Below, piece by piece: positions 1-7,091 of a stretch of DNA of 21,528 nt. Below the pieces are notes generated by a model that did no database searches, was not told the origin of the DNA, and saw only the letters and a list, made by a program, of their open reading frames with translations. How positions within the stretch are numbered: position 1 is the first letter of the stretch; every line of letters starts with the position of its first letter. The position numbers and the translations under genes are program-made. Source of the DNA: a virus. The DNA is taken from IMG/VR virus record IMGVR_UViG_3300032286_000222, positions 1 to 21,528 of that record; one strand, given 5' to 3'.

Positions 1-39
1 CAAGACATCCGCCTCGGTCAGGTTATTTGAATCTGCCAT
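1..39 (-). CDS. Partial hypothetical protein (first 13 codons only)
   Basis: Only the first 13 codons fall inside the window; the gene runs off the left edge. The frame starts with ATG at 37-39 and reads MADSNNLTEADVL. A good ribosome-binding site (AGAAAGG) sits about 5-10 bases before the ATG, so the start is credible. It follows the portal/head block on the same strand, where scaffold or capsid genes commonly occur, so a structural role is possible. That is inference from position; 13 residues are too few to name a family. Confidence 0.6.
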   Translation of the reverse strand, partial: MADSNNLTEADVL

Positions 40-87
40 TTTGACCCTTTCTTACACTTGTCGGCAGGGAGTCATTCTGCCTAAAGG

Positions 88-411
88 TTAGTCGACTACT
101 TGTTCATCCGATCCATCCCCGTAGCCTGGAATGGCGGAGTTTAGTTTTTGGGATGCAAGCGATTCTAAGGTCGCTACACATCCCCTAAAGCCTTTAGCAT
201 AGCCACAAGCATCCGCAAGTGCTTCTGATTTCTTCATTACTGCGGTTCCATTTTGACGTAAAGTTAAGTTTAAAAGGATAAGGCTTAATCGCTTGCCGGT
301 TGGCGTAGACAGGAATCCTGTCCATGCCTTTTCGTCCTCGTCCTCCCACTTTGGTTCATCAACCCATTCCTGGTCGCGTATAAACGCCAATGCTGCCTTT
401 AGCTTCCTCAC
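88..411 (-). CDS. Hypothetical phage protein (107 aa)
   Basis: The family is not recognised. The product is a soluble, mixed-charge protein with an acidic stretch near its N terminus (DEPKWEDEDEKAW) and a C-terminal half that looks helical; there is no signal peptide or membrane segment. The frame can be extended to a TTG at 450 (120 aa). I prefer the GTG at 409-411 because it overlaps the stop of the upstream 43-aa gene as GTGA, the usual coupling here, with an AAGAAGGGTGGG purine run just upstream. It lies downstream of portal and methyltransferase genes, so a head-module accessory role is possible but unsupported by any motif. Confidence 0.7.
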   Translation of the reverse strand: MRKLKAALAFIRDQEWVDEPKWEDEDEKAWTGFLSTPTGKRLSLILLNLTLRQNGTAVMKKSEALADACGYAKGFRGCVATLESLASQKLNSAIPGYGDGSDEQVVD

Positions 412-539
412 TCTGAAAACCCACCCTTCTTGGCTTTCATCATGCGCCAAATCTTGGGTTTAATGGTTGAGTTCTTCTTGCTTCGGCTTGTGCCAGCCTT
501 GCGGCGAGCATTGATATTGGCGTATAGACCTTTTTTCAT
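408..539 (-). CDS. Conserved small basic phage protein (43 aa)
   Basis: This short reading frame starts at ATG 537-539 and ends at TGA 408-410, overlapping the next gene by 4 bp. It begins MKKGLYANINARRKAG and is rich in Lys and Arg throughout. From memory, many tailed phages carry a 40-60 aa protein beginning M(K/A)(K/R)GLYANI.A(K/R)(R/K), often near portal and other head genes. Its role is not known to me; the charge suggests nucleic-acid or virion contact, which is inference. It begins four bases after the stop of the methyltransferase gene and has no clear Shine-Dalgarno, so coupled translation is likely. Confidence 0.8.
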   Translation of the reverse strand: MKKGLYANINARRKAGTSRSKKNSTIKPKIWRMMKAKKGGFSE

Positions 540-543
540 TTCG

Positions 544-1083
544 CTATTTTACCATATCCTGGCTGTTGGACAGCTTTATCGCCCAAGAGTCACCATTGAA
601 TAAAGTATAATCTTTATCCCCAATCTCTTCTTTTAAAGCCTTCTTAACAGATTCCCAACTCCAATCGTGACCAGCCATAATCCCACCTTCTTTTAGCTTC
701 TTGCGCCAGCCTTTTAGGTCGGCAAGCACGCCCTCATAGCGATGATCTCCGTCAATATAAACAAGATCACATGATCCGTCTTGAACAAACTCAAGGGCAT
801 CTAGGCTTTTCCCACGGCTAAACATCACGTTCTTTAGCTCGCATGTGCGCTCTTGGAATGCCTCAAAGACAAACTTCATGGGGCATTGTTGGCTTGCCCT
901 ATCGTTAATATCGTATCCGTTAAGCCAAGGATCTACTGCAAGAACTTCTTTGAAATACTTTGCTAGTACAATTGTTCCCTCGCCACTATACGCGCCAATC
1001 TCAATTGCCTTACCCGTGGCCCCATGCTCGTTCGCCCACTTGCAAAGTTCTGCCAAGCCTTCCTGCTGGAAGGCATCCCTCAT
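544..1083 (-). CDS. Class I SAM-dependent methyltransferase (Methyltransf_24-like)
   Basis: The product is a small Rossmann-fold methyltransferase of about 179 aa. The SAM-binding motif I is AIEIGAYSGEGT (residues about 26-37), with an acidic residue after strand 2 (AVDPW, Asp51). DLVYIDGDHRYEGV at 106-119 and GGIMAGHDW at 133-141 are hallmarks of the Methyltransf_24 group, whose members act on sugars, cephalosporin-type small molecules or other targets; the substrate here is unknown. The frame can start at a TTG (1098) overlapping the portal stop as TTGA. I chose the ATG at 1081-1083 because GAAGG lies 8 bases upstream. A gene like this beside portal might modify a virion or host surface component, but the sequence does not show this. 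Confidence 0.85.
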   Translation of the reverse strand: MRDAFQQEGLAELCKWANEHGATGKAIEIGAYSGEGTIVLAKYFKEVLAVDPWLNGYDINDRASQQCPMKFVFEAFQERTCELKNVMFSRGKSLDALEFVQDGSCDLVYIDGDHRYEGVLADLKGWRKKLKEGGIMAGHDWSWESVKKALKEEIGDKDYTLFNGDSWAIKLSNSQDMVK

Positions 1084-1094
1084 TACCGGTACCT

Positions 1095-2975
1095 TCAAGC
1101 AGGCATCGGACCGGCTGGTTGGCCTTGCATTGCTTCCGGAGGCAACTGTTGTGCCTGCGCTTTCATTTGGGCCTTGCCTGCATCACGAAGCTGTTTCTGG
1201 ATAGCGCGGGAGGTGTTTGGATCGACCTGTTCAAGAGCCGCCAAGTGCTGTTGTAAATGTGCCATCAGAACTTGCATTGCACTCTGATCGACCTGTTGCT
1301 GCCTTGCTTGAGCCGCTTGGTTAAATGCAAACAGAACGGATATGTGCGCTTTGTGATCATCGCTAGGTTTGATTGCGACAGGGAATCCTGTAGCAAGCAT
1401 CGTTGCAATTTCAGTCGCTTGATCTTCAGCTTGATCGCCAGAGGCTGCGTTCGGATCTTGGAAGAGTCTGCGGACCAGCGATGGATCATCTTGTTCAAGC
1501 ACCGATTTAACCAGTTCGCCCTGATTAACAAAAGGATTATTTTGGAACATCTGCATCCGAGCTACCGACTTCTGCAATGCAAACTGCCGGTTGATAAAGT
1601 CCAATCCACCTTTCGGTTCGATTGAATATTCATCATGGATGCCATCCGGAGGCATAGAGCCTGTTTCCTCGGCATACCGATACATCAAGTCTTTCTTATT
1701 GTACTGCGTGTAAAGCGACCAGCATTGTTTGAAGAGATGGGCTAGACCCATCCGGAACATGCGATTACGAAGGTCACCTGAGGCTGCAGCTTGCGACTGC
1801 AATGCTTGAATCTCCGTGGCAGTCTTTCGATCCGACACCTGGAACTGAGAGCCAGCACCAAAGTCAGGATTGCCCATGCGCTGTTCAGATAGAAGACGTT
1901 CTTCAAGCATCAGCTTCTGAAAATCAAAAGGAGGTTGGCTGAACTGAACTGGCTTTAATCCCTGTGGCAGGATCTGACCAGGCTGCATCTTCAGATTCGA
2001 TGTGTTCAGCGAGATAGGGTTCTGTGCTTCGAAAACGGGTCGGTTGGCCAGTTCAACGTAATCGGAGAGGGAGTTCTTTAGTTTATTTAGCAGGTTCTCG
2101 TTCGGGAGCAGGATCTCTGCAACGCCTCTCGGACTGTACCAACCGCCCCCTGTGACCTCATAGGGGAAATCTACGAAAGGAGGTTCGCCGTGACGATACG
2201 GCAAAGTAAATGGCTTGCGGACATCTTCAGTTACGACAAGCGGACTGTACGTTTCGACCTTCCATCCGTCTTCAGAAGGTGTGTACATTTCCCAAAGAAT
2301 GATGCGATCATTCTCAGCTTCCTGAGTAATTCCTTCCCGTCTATAAATCTCATCTTGAATCTCACTTCGTAAGCCCACCGATTTGGAGGGTTTACCAGAA
2401 ATTGTTTTGATAAATTCCTCATCCTGCTTGTACAGGGGATTTGCCTTATAGGAATCGACACTTGTCGAGACGATGTGAACGATGAAATCTGCATCCTTAA
2501 ACTCCTTTGTGTAGGCCGGAACAATGATGTGGAAAGGATCAATAGCCTCAAAATCAATGCGCTTCTTGTCCTCATTCCAAATGATCTTCGCAACTCCACG
2601 CCCGTAGAGCAGGATGTTGTCGATGACGGAAACAATCTCTTTCTGGAAATTTGTTTTCTCGCGCATGTTGTAGTCAAACCAACGCTCGGCAGAAACAGTA
2701 AGCGGTGCCAACTGCTGGCGCATTGGAACAAAACTGGAAAGGATGTCGTTGCCGATTGCGCTGTTGACAAAAGAAGGCTTCAGCTTCTCAATTGCTGTGT
2801 CGATCAACTGAACGTGAAGGTCGGCGGCGGTAGGCCAAGGCTTGACCTTCCGGCGAACACCAAAGTAACGAGCCTGGTAAAATAACCGCTGCCGGTTCTC
2901 CCATGTCTCACGCTGATTGAGCGAGTCAATAATTCTGGAATAATATTCTGTTCTACGGCTGTCTTTGGCGTTCAT
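1095..2975 (-). CDS. Portal protein (head-tail connector)
   Basis: The product is a 626-aa portal, which forms the ring at the capsid vertex through which DNA is packaged and to which the tail attaches. The N-terminal segment PWPTAADLHVQLIDTAI (about 47-63) matches the P-W-P-(G/T)-A-(S/A)-D-hh-hP signature of long podovirus-type portals. A stem/wing-like middle follows, including LPYRHGEPPFVDFPYE and the adjacent GGGWYSPRGVAEIL, then helical segments. The last 60 or so residues are Gln/Ala/Pro-rich, consistent with a barrel or flexible tail. The length is usual for this type. The start ATG overlaps the stop of the lipoprotein gene (ATGA), and large terminase lies about 1.1 kb upstream on the same strand, the normal packaging context. 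Confidence 0.88.
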   Translation of the reverse strand: MNAKDSRRTEYYSRIIDSLNQRETWENRQRLFYQARYFGVRRKVKPWPTAADLHVQLIDTAIEKLKPSFVNSAIGNDILSSFVPMRQQLAPLTVSAERWFDYNMREKTNFQKEIVSVIDNILLYGRGVAKIIWNEDKKRIDFEAIDPFHIIVPAYTKEFKDADFIVHIVSTSVDSYKANPLYKQDEEFIKTISGKPSKSVGLRSEIQDEIYRREGITQEAENDRIILWEMYTPSEDGWKVETYSPLVVTEDVRKPFTLPYRHGEPPFVDFPYEVTGGGWYSPRGVAEILLPNENLLNKLKNSLSDYVELANRPVFEAQNPISLNTSNLKMQPGQILPQGLKPVQFSQPPFDFQKLMLEERLLSEQRMGNPDFGAGSQFQVSDRKTATEIQALQSQAAASGDLRNRMFRMGLAHLFKQCWSLYTQYNKKDLMYRYAEETGSMPPDGIHDEYSIEPKGGLDFINRQFALQKSVARMQMFQNNPFVNQGELVKSVLEQDDPSLVRRLFQDPNAASGDQAEDQATEIATMLATGFPVAIKPSDDHKAHISVLFAFNQAAQARQQQVDQSAMQVLMAHLQQHLAALEQVDPNTSRAIQKQLRDAGKAQMKAQAQQLPPEAMQGQPAGPMPA

Positions 2976-3223
2976 TTGTTGCGCTCCACTTTTAGTTCAT
3001 ACGAAAGATCGTTCACAGCATTCAAGGCTTTCCTGGCCCATTCGCGCGTTCCAGGCGTACCCCTGCGGATTTCGATGTAGGTAGGATCTTTCATCAGTTC
3101 CTCAACTATCCCTGTTGTGTGGGTTACTGGTGTCGTTGTTGCGCATCCACCAAGAATCACCGCGAAGGTCACGCTCAATAGCGTCACGATTATGCTTCCA
3201 TTCGCCTTCAATGTTCTGGACAC
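2972..3223 (-). CDS. Small lipoprotein, possible o-spanin (Rz1-like)
   Basis: This is an 83-aa protein with a clear lipoprotein signal. A short basic N terminus (SRTLK) is followed by a hydrophobic core (SIIVTLLSVTFAVI) and the lipobox LGGC, placing the lipidated Cys at about residue 27. The mature part is charged and helical. The frame extends upstream without a stop to a TTG at 3292, but that would put about 23 extra residues before the signal. The GTG at 3221-3223, or the TTG at 3209-3211, gives a normal signal peptide. It overlaps, out of frame, the 62-aa gene upstream and lies beside a holin-like gene, the arrangement of phage spanin pairs. Spanin function is inferred from that arrangement and the lipobox, not from a family match. 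Confidence 0.7.
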   Translation of the reverse strand: MSRTLKANGSIIVTLLSVTFAVILGGCATTTPVTHTTGIVEELMKDPTYIEIRRGTPGTREWARKALNAVNDLSYELKVERNK

Positions 3224-3290
3224 GTTTCTCGCGCCAGCTAGGGATGAGTCGAAACACGGCTGCGATGATCTCAAGGATTGCACGCAGCAC
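3102..3290 (-). CDS. Small overlapping protein, candidate i-spanin (62 aa)
   Basis: The frame starts at GTG 3288-3290, nine bases after the stop of the holin-like gene, and ends at 3102, overlapping the lipoprotein gene by about 120 bp in another frame. The N terminus (MLRAILEIIAAVFRLIPSW) is hydrophobic but holds one Glu and one Arg. It could be a membrane anchor or an amphipathic helix. The rest is strongly charged (REKRVQNIEGEWKHNRDAIERD) and probably helical. A membrane-anchored partner that overlaps a lipoprotein fits an inner-membrane spanin, although the periplasmic part would be short. There is no strong Shine-Dalgarno. It might instead be a small unrelated phage protein. Confidence 0.5.
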   Translation of the reverse strand: MLRAILEIIAAVFRLIPSWREKRVQNIEGEWKHNRDAIERDLRGDSWWMRNNDTSNPHNRDS

Positions 3291-3298
3291 AAATAAAA

Positions 3299-3469
3299 TT
3301 ATTTAATATTCAGTCCGACTGTCTTGAGAAAGTTGACAATCTTTTCCAAGAAGGAATCGTCAGCGGGAGTCGGTGTGAGCTTAACAACAATACGCGCGGC
3401 AAGAACGATGCCACCAACAGCGGCTACGATCTCTTGCCAATTTGAAGTAATCCAATTCCAGATATTCAT
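3299..3469 (-). CDS. Holin-like small membrane protein (56 aa)
   Basis: Found by reading the minus strand: ATG at 3467-3469, stop TAA at 3299-3301. An excellent ribosome-binding site, AAAAGGAGAAAATAAC, directly precedes the ATG. The product starts MNIWNWITSNWQEI, has one hydrophobic segment (VAAVGGIVLAARIVV, about 15-29) and then KLTPTPADDSFLEKIV. The segment hydrophobic helix-(V/T)KLTPTP-(R/K/A)DD is, from memory, typical of small phage membrane proteins annotated as holins or superinfection-immunity-like proteins. Its place ahead of the lipoprotein pair supports a lysis role. Only one membrane segment is evident, so it would be a class III-like holin or an accessory pinholin if it acts that way. 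Confidence 0.75.
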   Translation of the reverse strand: MNIWNWITSNWQEIVAAVGGIVLAARIVVKLTPTPADDSFLEKIVNFLKTVGLNIK

Positions 3470-3483
3470 GTTATTTTCTCCTT

Positions 3484-4062
3484 TTATCTAATTCCAGTAT
3501 TTTTTGACTTATATTGTTCAAGATCTTTTCTTAGGCTTGGAGACTTGGAAAGATTCTCCATGCTGGCAAATTCTGGACGAGGGACCATTGCAAAACCAGG
3601 TTTTGATGGCGTTGCTCCAGGTGCTGCATTGTACGAAGATGGACGAATGGCTGGCTCTGAAATTGCTGGATTGTCTTGTTCGTAGGCAAGCCTCATTAAC
3701 CTGTCCCTATCAAGCATGTCATTAAAATAACTTAATGGAATACCTATGTTATTCTTATCCGCATTAAGTGCTATTTGGATTGCTTGTTTTCTATCACCAG
3801 TTGAAATGGAGTTTAGAAATTCATTTTGAACATTTGCTCTGTTTTTTTCTGCTTCACCAGTAACCTTGGAGGTCACGCCGCCTTGAGTAGAATAACTTGA
3901 TTCTGGTCGATCACTAAGCGAAATGAAATCATCTTGATTTTGGCTTGGTGCATATTGAGCATACATCTCAGCAGCTGTTCTGCTGTCTGGTTTATAGTTT
4001 TCGCCAAATGAATTAAATTCCTTTCTAAGTTTAGAAAGAATATTCTCATTTTCTTTTTCCAT
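3484..4062 (-). CDS. Hypothetical protein between large terminase and lysis genes (192 aa)
   Basis: The family is not recognised. The protein is hydrophilic, rich in Asn, Ser, Gln and Pro, with a charged N-terminal helix (ENILSKLRKEFNSF) and a low-complexity C-terminal half with many Pro, Ala and Ser residues (SEPAIRPSSYNAAPG). No membrane segment or catalytic motif is visible. The composition would fit a flexible head or tail accessory protein, or a scaffold-like protein, but this is a guess from composition and position. It starts at ATG 4060-4062, nine bases after the terminase stop, and GGAGG within the end of the terminase gene lies about 13 bases before it. Confidence 0.75.
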   Translation of the reverse strand: MEKENENILSKLRKEFNSFGENYKPDSRTAAEMYAQYAPSQNQDDFISLSDRPESSYSTQGGVTSKVTGEAEKNRANVQNEFLNSISTGDRKQAIQIALNADKNNIGIPLSYFNDMLDRDRLMRLAYEQDNPAISEPAIRPSSYNAAPGATPSKPGFAMVPRPEFASMENLSKSPSLRKDLEQYKSKNTGIR

Positions 4063-4071
4063 AAATAAACT

Positions 4072-5496
4072 TTATCCTCCAGGGTCAAATCCAGCCATGA
4101 CGGGGTCGTGTGCCACCATCATTTCTTGAAGTGACTTCCAAGTTGGACGCTCTATTTGGAAAGTCAAGTCAAGTCCAACATTTGAGCTACTAAGGCATAG
4201 TGCCAAGGCGTCCGCCCTATCCGGTGACGCCAATCCCCTGGCGCGCATTGAATCCTTGGATTCCACGCCCAACTTGCCTTTGCTGTTGGTGATAGTCCGC
4301 CTACATGTCAATTGGGCTGTCAAATCCTCGTCTTCTGGCAAGATGATCTCGGCATCCTCAATCTTCTTTGCCATGCCGTACCACATCTCTGCTGACCGGT
4401 TGGTATAGGCATTGTTGTCGTATGCAGACGCGCCAAAGTTGACCCTATTGACAGACCATCCGGATTCAGCCAATGCATCGCACATAACCATGCCCATGCC
4501 ACTCGCGTCAGCGTAGATGTTGCTGGCTTCCAGCCCAGCCTTCTTAAACTCAACAATAAACCTACCAACAGCTGCCATCGTGTCTTTCTCACGCCATGCA
4601 ATCATTGGCAGGATCTTGTTGCCATCGCTTATGCAGATCACGTTCTGATCGCCTCCGGCGGCAAAGTCAACTCCAGCCTTCCTTACACCTGGCTTGAATC
4701 TAGGTGGTGCATTATAGCAGTTTTGAAGCTGGTTTAGGTTAATGACCAAGCTTTCTGCACCTATGTCCACAAACTCGCCGTAAATCATGGAGCGGGTTAG
4801 TGGGTGTTTCTCGCCGTACCGCTGGGTTATTTCGTCAATCTGCTTCTGCGTTATGTGTGGGCAGTCGAAGGCTGTGACAGCGTGCTTTGACCACATGTTG
4901 GCTTCCTTGGTGAATGCCCGATAGAAAGCCCCGCTGGTCCCGCCTGGGCTGGATGCGATTAGCAAGCGGGTTGGTTGACACCGGCTGATAGCCTCGAATA
5001 GCGGGTCTGCGACAGTCTTGGCTTCGTCCACTACCATCAGCAATGGATGGTATTCGTGATCCTCGGCATGCCATCCTTCAGCCCGTCCTGGGTCGGTTGC
5101 TGAGTAGCCTATGATGCGTGATGTATTTCCGTTTGGGTGGAGGTAGCGGATCTCGCCAGATGTGACCTCCCATGCGCCACCAAGCTTGGCAATGTGGTTA
5201 CGCAGGCTAGGCCAGAGTTGGCTTTCGACTTGGCGGAAAACGCCTGCGGTTGTTACGGCTATTGAGCGCGGGTAAACCAACGCATGCCATATCAGAATCG
5301 CTGAGATTACCGTGCTTGTCTTACCGGAGCCGTTTGCTGCACGCAGAGCTACGCGACAGTCTTTAGGCTCAAGATCACGCAGTACCTTCCGTTGCCAATC
5401 ATACAGATTGATTCCAAGCACGTTAGCAGCGAATGCGGCTGGTTTGGATAGGTCTAAAAGAATCTCTTCTTGGCTACGCTTAGGAGGCTTTGGCAT
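4072..5496 (-). CDS. terL: Terminase large subunit (DNA packaging ATPase-nuclease)
   Basis: This 474-aa protein powers DNA translocation into the capsid and cuts the concatemer. The ATPase domain shows Walker A AANGSGKTS (53-61), Walker B LLMVVDEAK (152-160) with the catalytic Glu, and the coupling motif LLIASSPGG (178-186). The RNase H-like nuclease domain begins at VRKAGVDFAAGGDQN (271-285), with Asp277 the likely first metal ligand. A second Asp lies in IYADASGMG, and the last in PDRADALAL near residue 440. All key residues are present and the length is normal. The gene follows the small subunit on the same strand with a 61-bp gap. The C-terminal end is short and ends in a Gly-rich DPGG. 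Confidence 0.95.
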   Translation of the reverse strand: MPKPPKRSQEEILLDLSKPAAFAANVLGINLYDWQRKVLRDLEPKDCRVALRAANGSGKTSTVISAILIWHALVYPRSIAVTTAGVFRQVESQLWPSLRNHIAKLGGAWEVTSGEIRYLHPNGNTSRIIGYSATDPGRAEGWHAEDHEYHPLLMVVDEAKTVADPLFEAISRCQPTRLLIASSPGGTSGAFYRAFTKEANMWSKHAVTAFDCPHITQKQIDEITQRYGEKHPLTRSMIYGEFVDIGAESLVINLNQLQNCYNAPPRFKPGVRKAGVDFAAGGDQNVICISDGNKILPMIAWREKDTMAAVGRFIVEFKKAGLEASNIYADASGMGMVMCDALAESGWSVNRVNFGASAYDNNAYTNRSAEMWYGMAKKIEDAEIILPEDEDLTAQLTCRRTITNSKGKLGVESKDSMRARGLASPDRADALALCLSSSNVGLDLTFQIERPTWKSLQEMMVAHDPVMAGFDPGG

Positions 5497-5557
5497 TAGT
5501 GTGAGTTAAGACCTCTTTTTGTTTTGTGCCAGAATAATTTAGGGGGGTATATGCGTA

Positions 5558-6187
5558 TTAAATGGTGGCTGGGGGCTGGGCGGGTGGCGTGGTGGTGTAC
5601 TTGGCCAAGCTTTCTGCCCTTGGCTTACGAGTTCGCATCCTCCGCCCACGTCTTTTAACTTCCTTAATTTGCGTTGTCGTTCCAATGGTTTGCATGTCAT
5701 CTGTCGCACAATAGCTATTGTCTCGAATTGGTAGAGCCGGTTTCTCCGCAATTACTTCCGCATCAATAACTTGTGCCTTTTTTCTGCCAGCAATTCCCGC
5801 CAGAAGTTGAGCCAGATTACCGCTGATTCCGTGAGTGTGTTCTTGCGTAACTGCCAGGCGTGCAGATGGTTGCGCCCAGTTGTACCCTCTCTCAAGCATC
5901 CATGCTTTAGCTTGCCAAGATTTTTGTCCCGCCAACTCTATATCACGCAACAAAGAAAGCTCATGCTTTTTTCTAGCGGTTTCCACCTTACGGGCGAAAT
6001 CTGGTTTTCTACTCGCCCAAGTTTTTATCGTGTTTGCATTGACCCCAACCAAAGCCCCCGCCTTCTCCAAAGTGAACCCAGAACCACAAGCAGAAATTAT
6101 TTCTTCAGCAATTTTTTCATTAAAAATCTCACGACCATTTTTTGACTTCTCAATGGTTGAACCGGATTCCGCTGCGCTTTCGTCCAT
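5558..6187 (-). CDS. terS: Terminase small subunit
   Basis: This 209-aa protein would bind the packaging start site and hand DNA to the large subunit. A helix-turn-helix is visible at about 38-62 (FTLEKAGALVGVNANTIKTW), followed by a charged helix (ARKVETARKKHE) and the WQAKAWMLERGYNW segment at 91-104. That last segment is characteristic of small terminases of this type (consensus WQAxxWxLERRxP..). The C-terminal third is basic and proline-rich (KRRGRRMRTRKPRAE) and ends in a Pro/Thr/Ala-rich tail, probably disordered. It is the first gene of the leftward block. Its ATG has no Shine-Dalgarno, and an A/T-rich 75-bp region separates it from the divergent plus-strand cassette. Confidence 0.88.
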   Translation of the reverse strand: MDESAAESGSTIEKSKNGREIFNEKIAEEIISACGSGFTLEKAGALVGVNANTIKTWASRKPDFARKVETARKKHELSLLRDIELAGQKSWQAKAWMLERGYNWAQPSARLAVTQEHTHGISGNLAQLLAGIAGRKKAQVIDAEVIAEKPALPIRDNSYCATDDMQTIGTTTQIKEVKRRGRRMRTRKPRAESLAKYTTTPPAQPPATI

Positions 6188-6262
6188 AGGGAAAATCTAC
6201 CATAAAAAAAAATAGAAAAAAGATGTTGACGCATCCAAGCTGTTTGAATTAGTCTCTCATTT
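6188..6262. promoter_or_regulatory. Divergent promoter region between terS and plus-strand cassette
   Basis: This 75-bp gap separates the leftward terS start from the rightward cassette. It holds a run of A residues (about 6204-6221) and TTGACG at 6226-6231, a near-perfect -35 hexamer for rightward transcription, 37 bases before the ATG at 6263. At 17-18 bp spacing only weak -10 candidates occur (TTAGTC or TAGTCT near 6249-6255). Neither flanking start codon has a Shine-Dalgarno, which would suit very short or leaderless mRNAs. This is a candidate only. Confidence 0.4.
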
Positions 6263-6523
6263 ATGAAAAGCAACACACAACTGACGGCCAATCTCCTAGA
6301 GGTTGGGAAACGATATTACATGAACTCAAACCTCACTTTTACCGAAGTGATCTGCGAGGAAATGATTGTGGTGGATCGTGGCTTCTACGGCCAGCCAATC
6401 TACTTAATCGCTCGTGCTTCCGATGGTGAGAAGTTTATGATCACCAGACTTCGGAAGGATCACTTCGAAGATGCGAAGGGTCGGAGAGTTGGATTCGTTG
6501 AGTTCTCGGAAATTGTCTCTTAA
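6263..6523 (+). CDS. Hypothetical small protein (86 aa)
   Basis: First gene of the rightward cassette; not recognised. It is a mixed beta-type soluble protein (TFTEVICEEMIVVDRGFYGQPIYLIARASDGEKFMITR, read as alternating hydrophobic strands) with no membrane segment or Cys pair. The first ATG (6263) lacks a Shine-Dalgarno. An in-frame ATG at 6320-6322 (M20) follows GGGAAACG and gives a 67-aa product beginning MNSNLTFTEV, which may be the real start. It is followed 19 bases later by the next small gene. Position in a cassette of tiny genes under its own promoter suggests early expression. Confidence 0.65.
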   Translation: MKSNTQLTANLLEVGKRYYMNSNLTFTEVICEEMIVVDRGFYGQPIYLIARASDGEKFMITRLRKDHFEDAKGRRVGFVEFSEIVS

Positions 6524-6542
6524 CCAAAGAAAGGAAACACAA

Positions 6543-6722
6543 ATGAACAAAGAAGAAAAGAAGCTGGTGAATTATATGAAGAAATACAAATCAAGGAAGA
6601 CCGACAAAGTCTATCTTTGCATTGAGGATGGAGAAAAGTTTACGATGACTGCCAAGAATTGGGAAACGGCAGTTGCACAAGCGATTCACTTCAACGCATC
6701 GGTGCTTTGTGAAGTTAAATAA
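6543..6722 (+). CDS. Hypothetical small protein (59 aa)
   Basis: Not recognised. The frame is open upstream into the previous gene, but the ATG at 6543-6545 is preceded by AAAGAAAGGAAACACAA, the same leader type used by neighbouring genes, so this start is preferred. The product begins MNKEEKKLVNYMKKY, is very Lys-rich in its first third and then shows short beta-like segments (KVYLCIEDGEKFTMTA). A phrase like DGEKF-M/T also occurs in the preceding gene product, so the two may be distant paralogues; the similarity is short. No catalytic motif is seen. Confidence 0.75.
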   Translation: MNKEEKKLVNYMKKYKSRKTDKVYLCIEDGEKFTMTAKNWETAVAQAIHFNASVLCEVK

Positions 6723-6735
6723 GAAAGGAACAAAA

Positions 6736-6999
6736 ATGACACAATCAAAATACGAAAAAGAAATGGAGTCTTATGGATTCGGAATCGGTGGAACTGGTGG
6801 GGGTTGCACCGCATTCTGGAAGGATATTAAGTTTGGCGAATCCAAGTTTGAGATCCTTATCGCGAATGAATGTGAGACTCCAAGGGTTGGGGAATGGGCG
6901 AGTGTCCAATTCTCTGATTATAACGGAAACAACTTTAACTTTGAGTTAAAGGATCATAATGCCGTCTTGATGTTTGCAAGATCATTGATGACGAACTAG
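6736..6999 (+). CDS. Hypothetical small protein (87 aa)
   Basis: Not recognised. ATG at 6736-6738, preceded by AAGAAAGGAACAAAA, begins 13 bases after the previous stop. The product starts MTQSKYEKEMESYGFGIGG and has a glycine-rich patch (GFGIGGTGGGCTAFW). Then come alternating hydrophobic residues and an acidic/asparagine-rich segment (SDYNGNNFNFELKDHN). A soluble beta-rich fold is likely. The frame extends upstream to an earlier ATG at 6673, but that overlaps the previous gene and lacks this leader. Confidence 0.75.
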   Translation: MTQSKYEKEMESYGFGIGGTGGGCTAFWKDIKFGESKFEILIANECETPRVGEWASVQFSDYNGNNFNFELKDHNAVLMFARSLMTN

Positions 7000-7004
7000 G
7001 CGAT

Positions 7005-7043
7005 CAGACCCCGAAACCATCTGCAAGGGTGGTTTTCGGTCTG
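7005..7043 (+). repeat. Imperfect inverted repeat (hairpin) in cassette spacer
   Basis: CAGACC at 7005-7010 pairs with GGTCTG at 7038-7043, and GAAACCA at 7013-7019 pairs with TGGTTTTC at 7030-7037 with one bulge; the loop is around TGCAAG. It lies between the stop of the 87-aa gene (6999) and the leader of the 69-aa gene (7092). No U-run follows, so it is not a standard intrinsic terminator. It may be an RNA processing or stability element, or an operator. Confidence 0.55.
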
Positions 7044-7091
7044 GCCGATAGGCTGGAATAAAAGAAACTAAAAAGAAAAGGAAACACAAAT

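Noticed and set aside
845-1287. Overlapping plus-strand frames opposite the methyltransferase and portal genes
   Set aside because: They lack ribosome-binding sites, have no recognisable motifs, and lie opposite well-supported genes.
2231-2770. 179-codon minus-strand frame within the portal gene
   Set aside because: No motif, unusual composition rich in Ser/Arg/Cys, and no start site; a shadow of the portal frame.
5539-5751. 70-codon frame within the 3' end of the small terminase gene
   Set aside because: Pro/Arg-rich shadow of the basic terminase tail, with no ribosome-binding site of its own.
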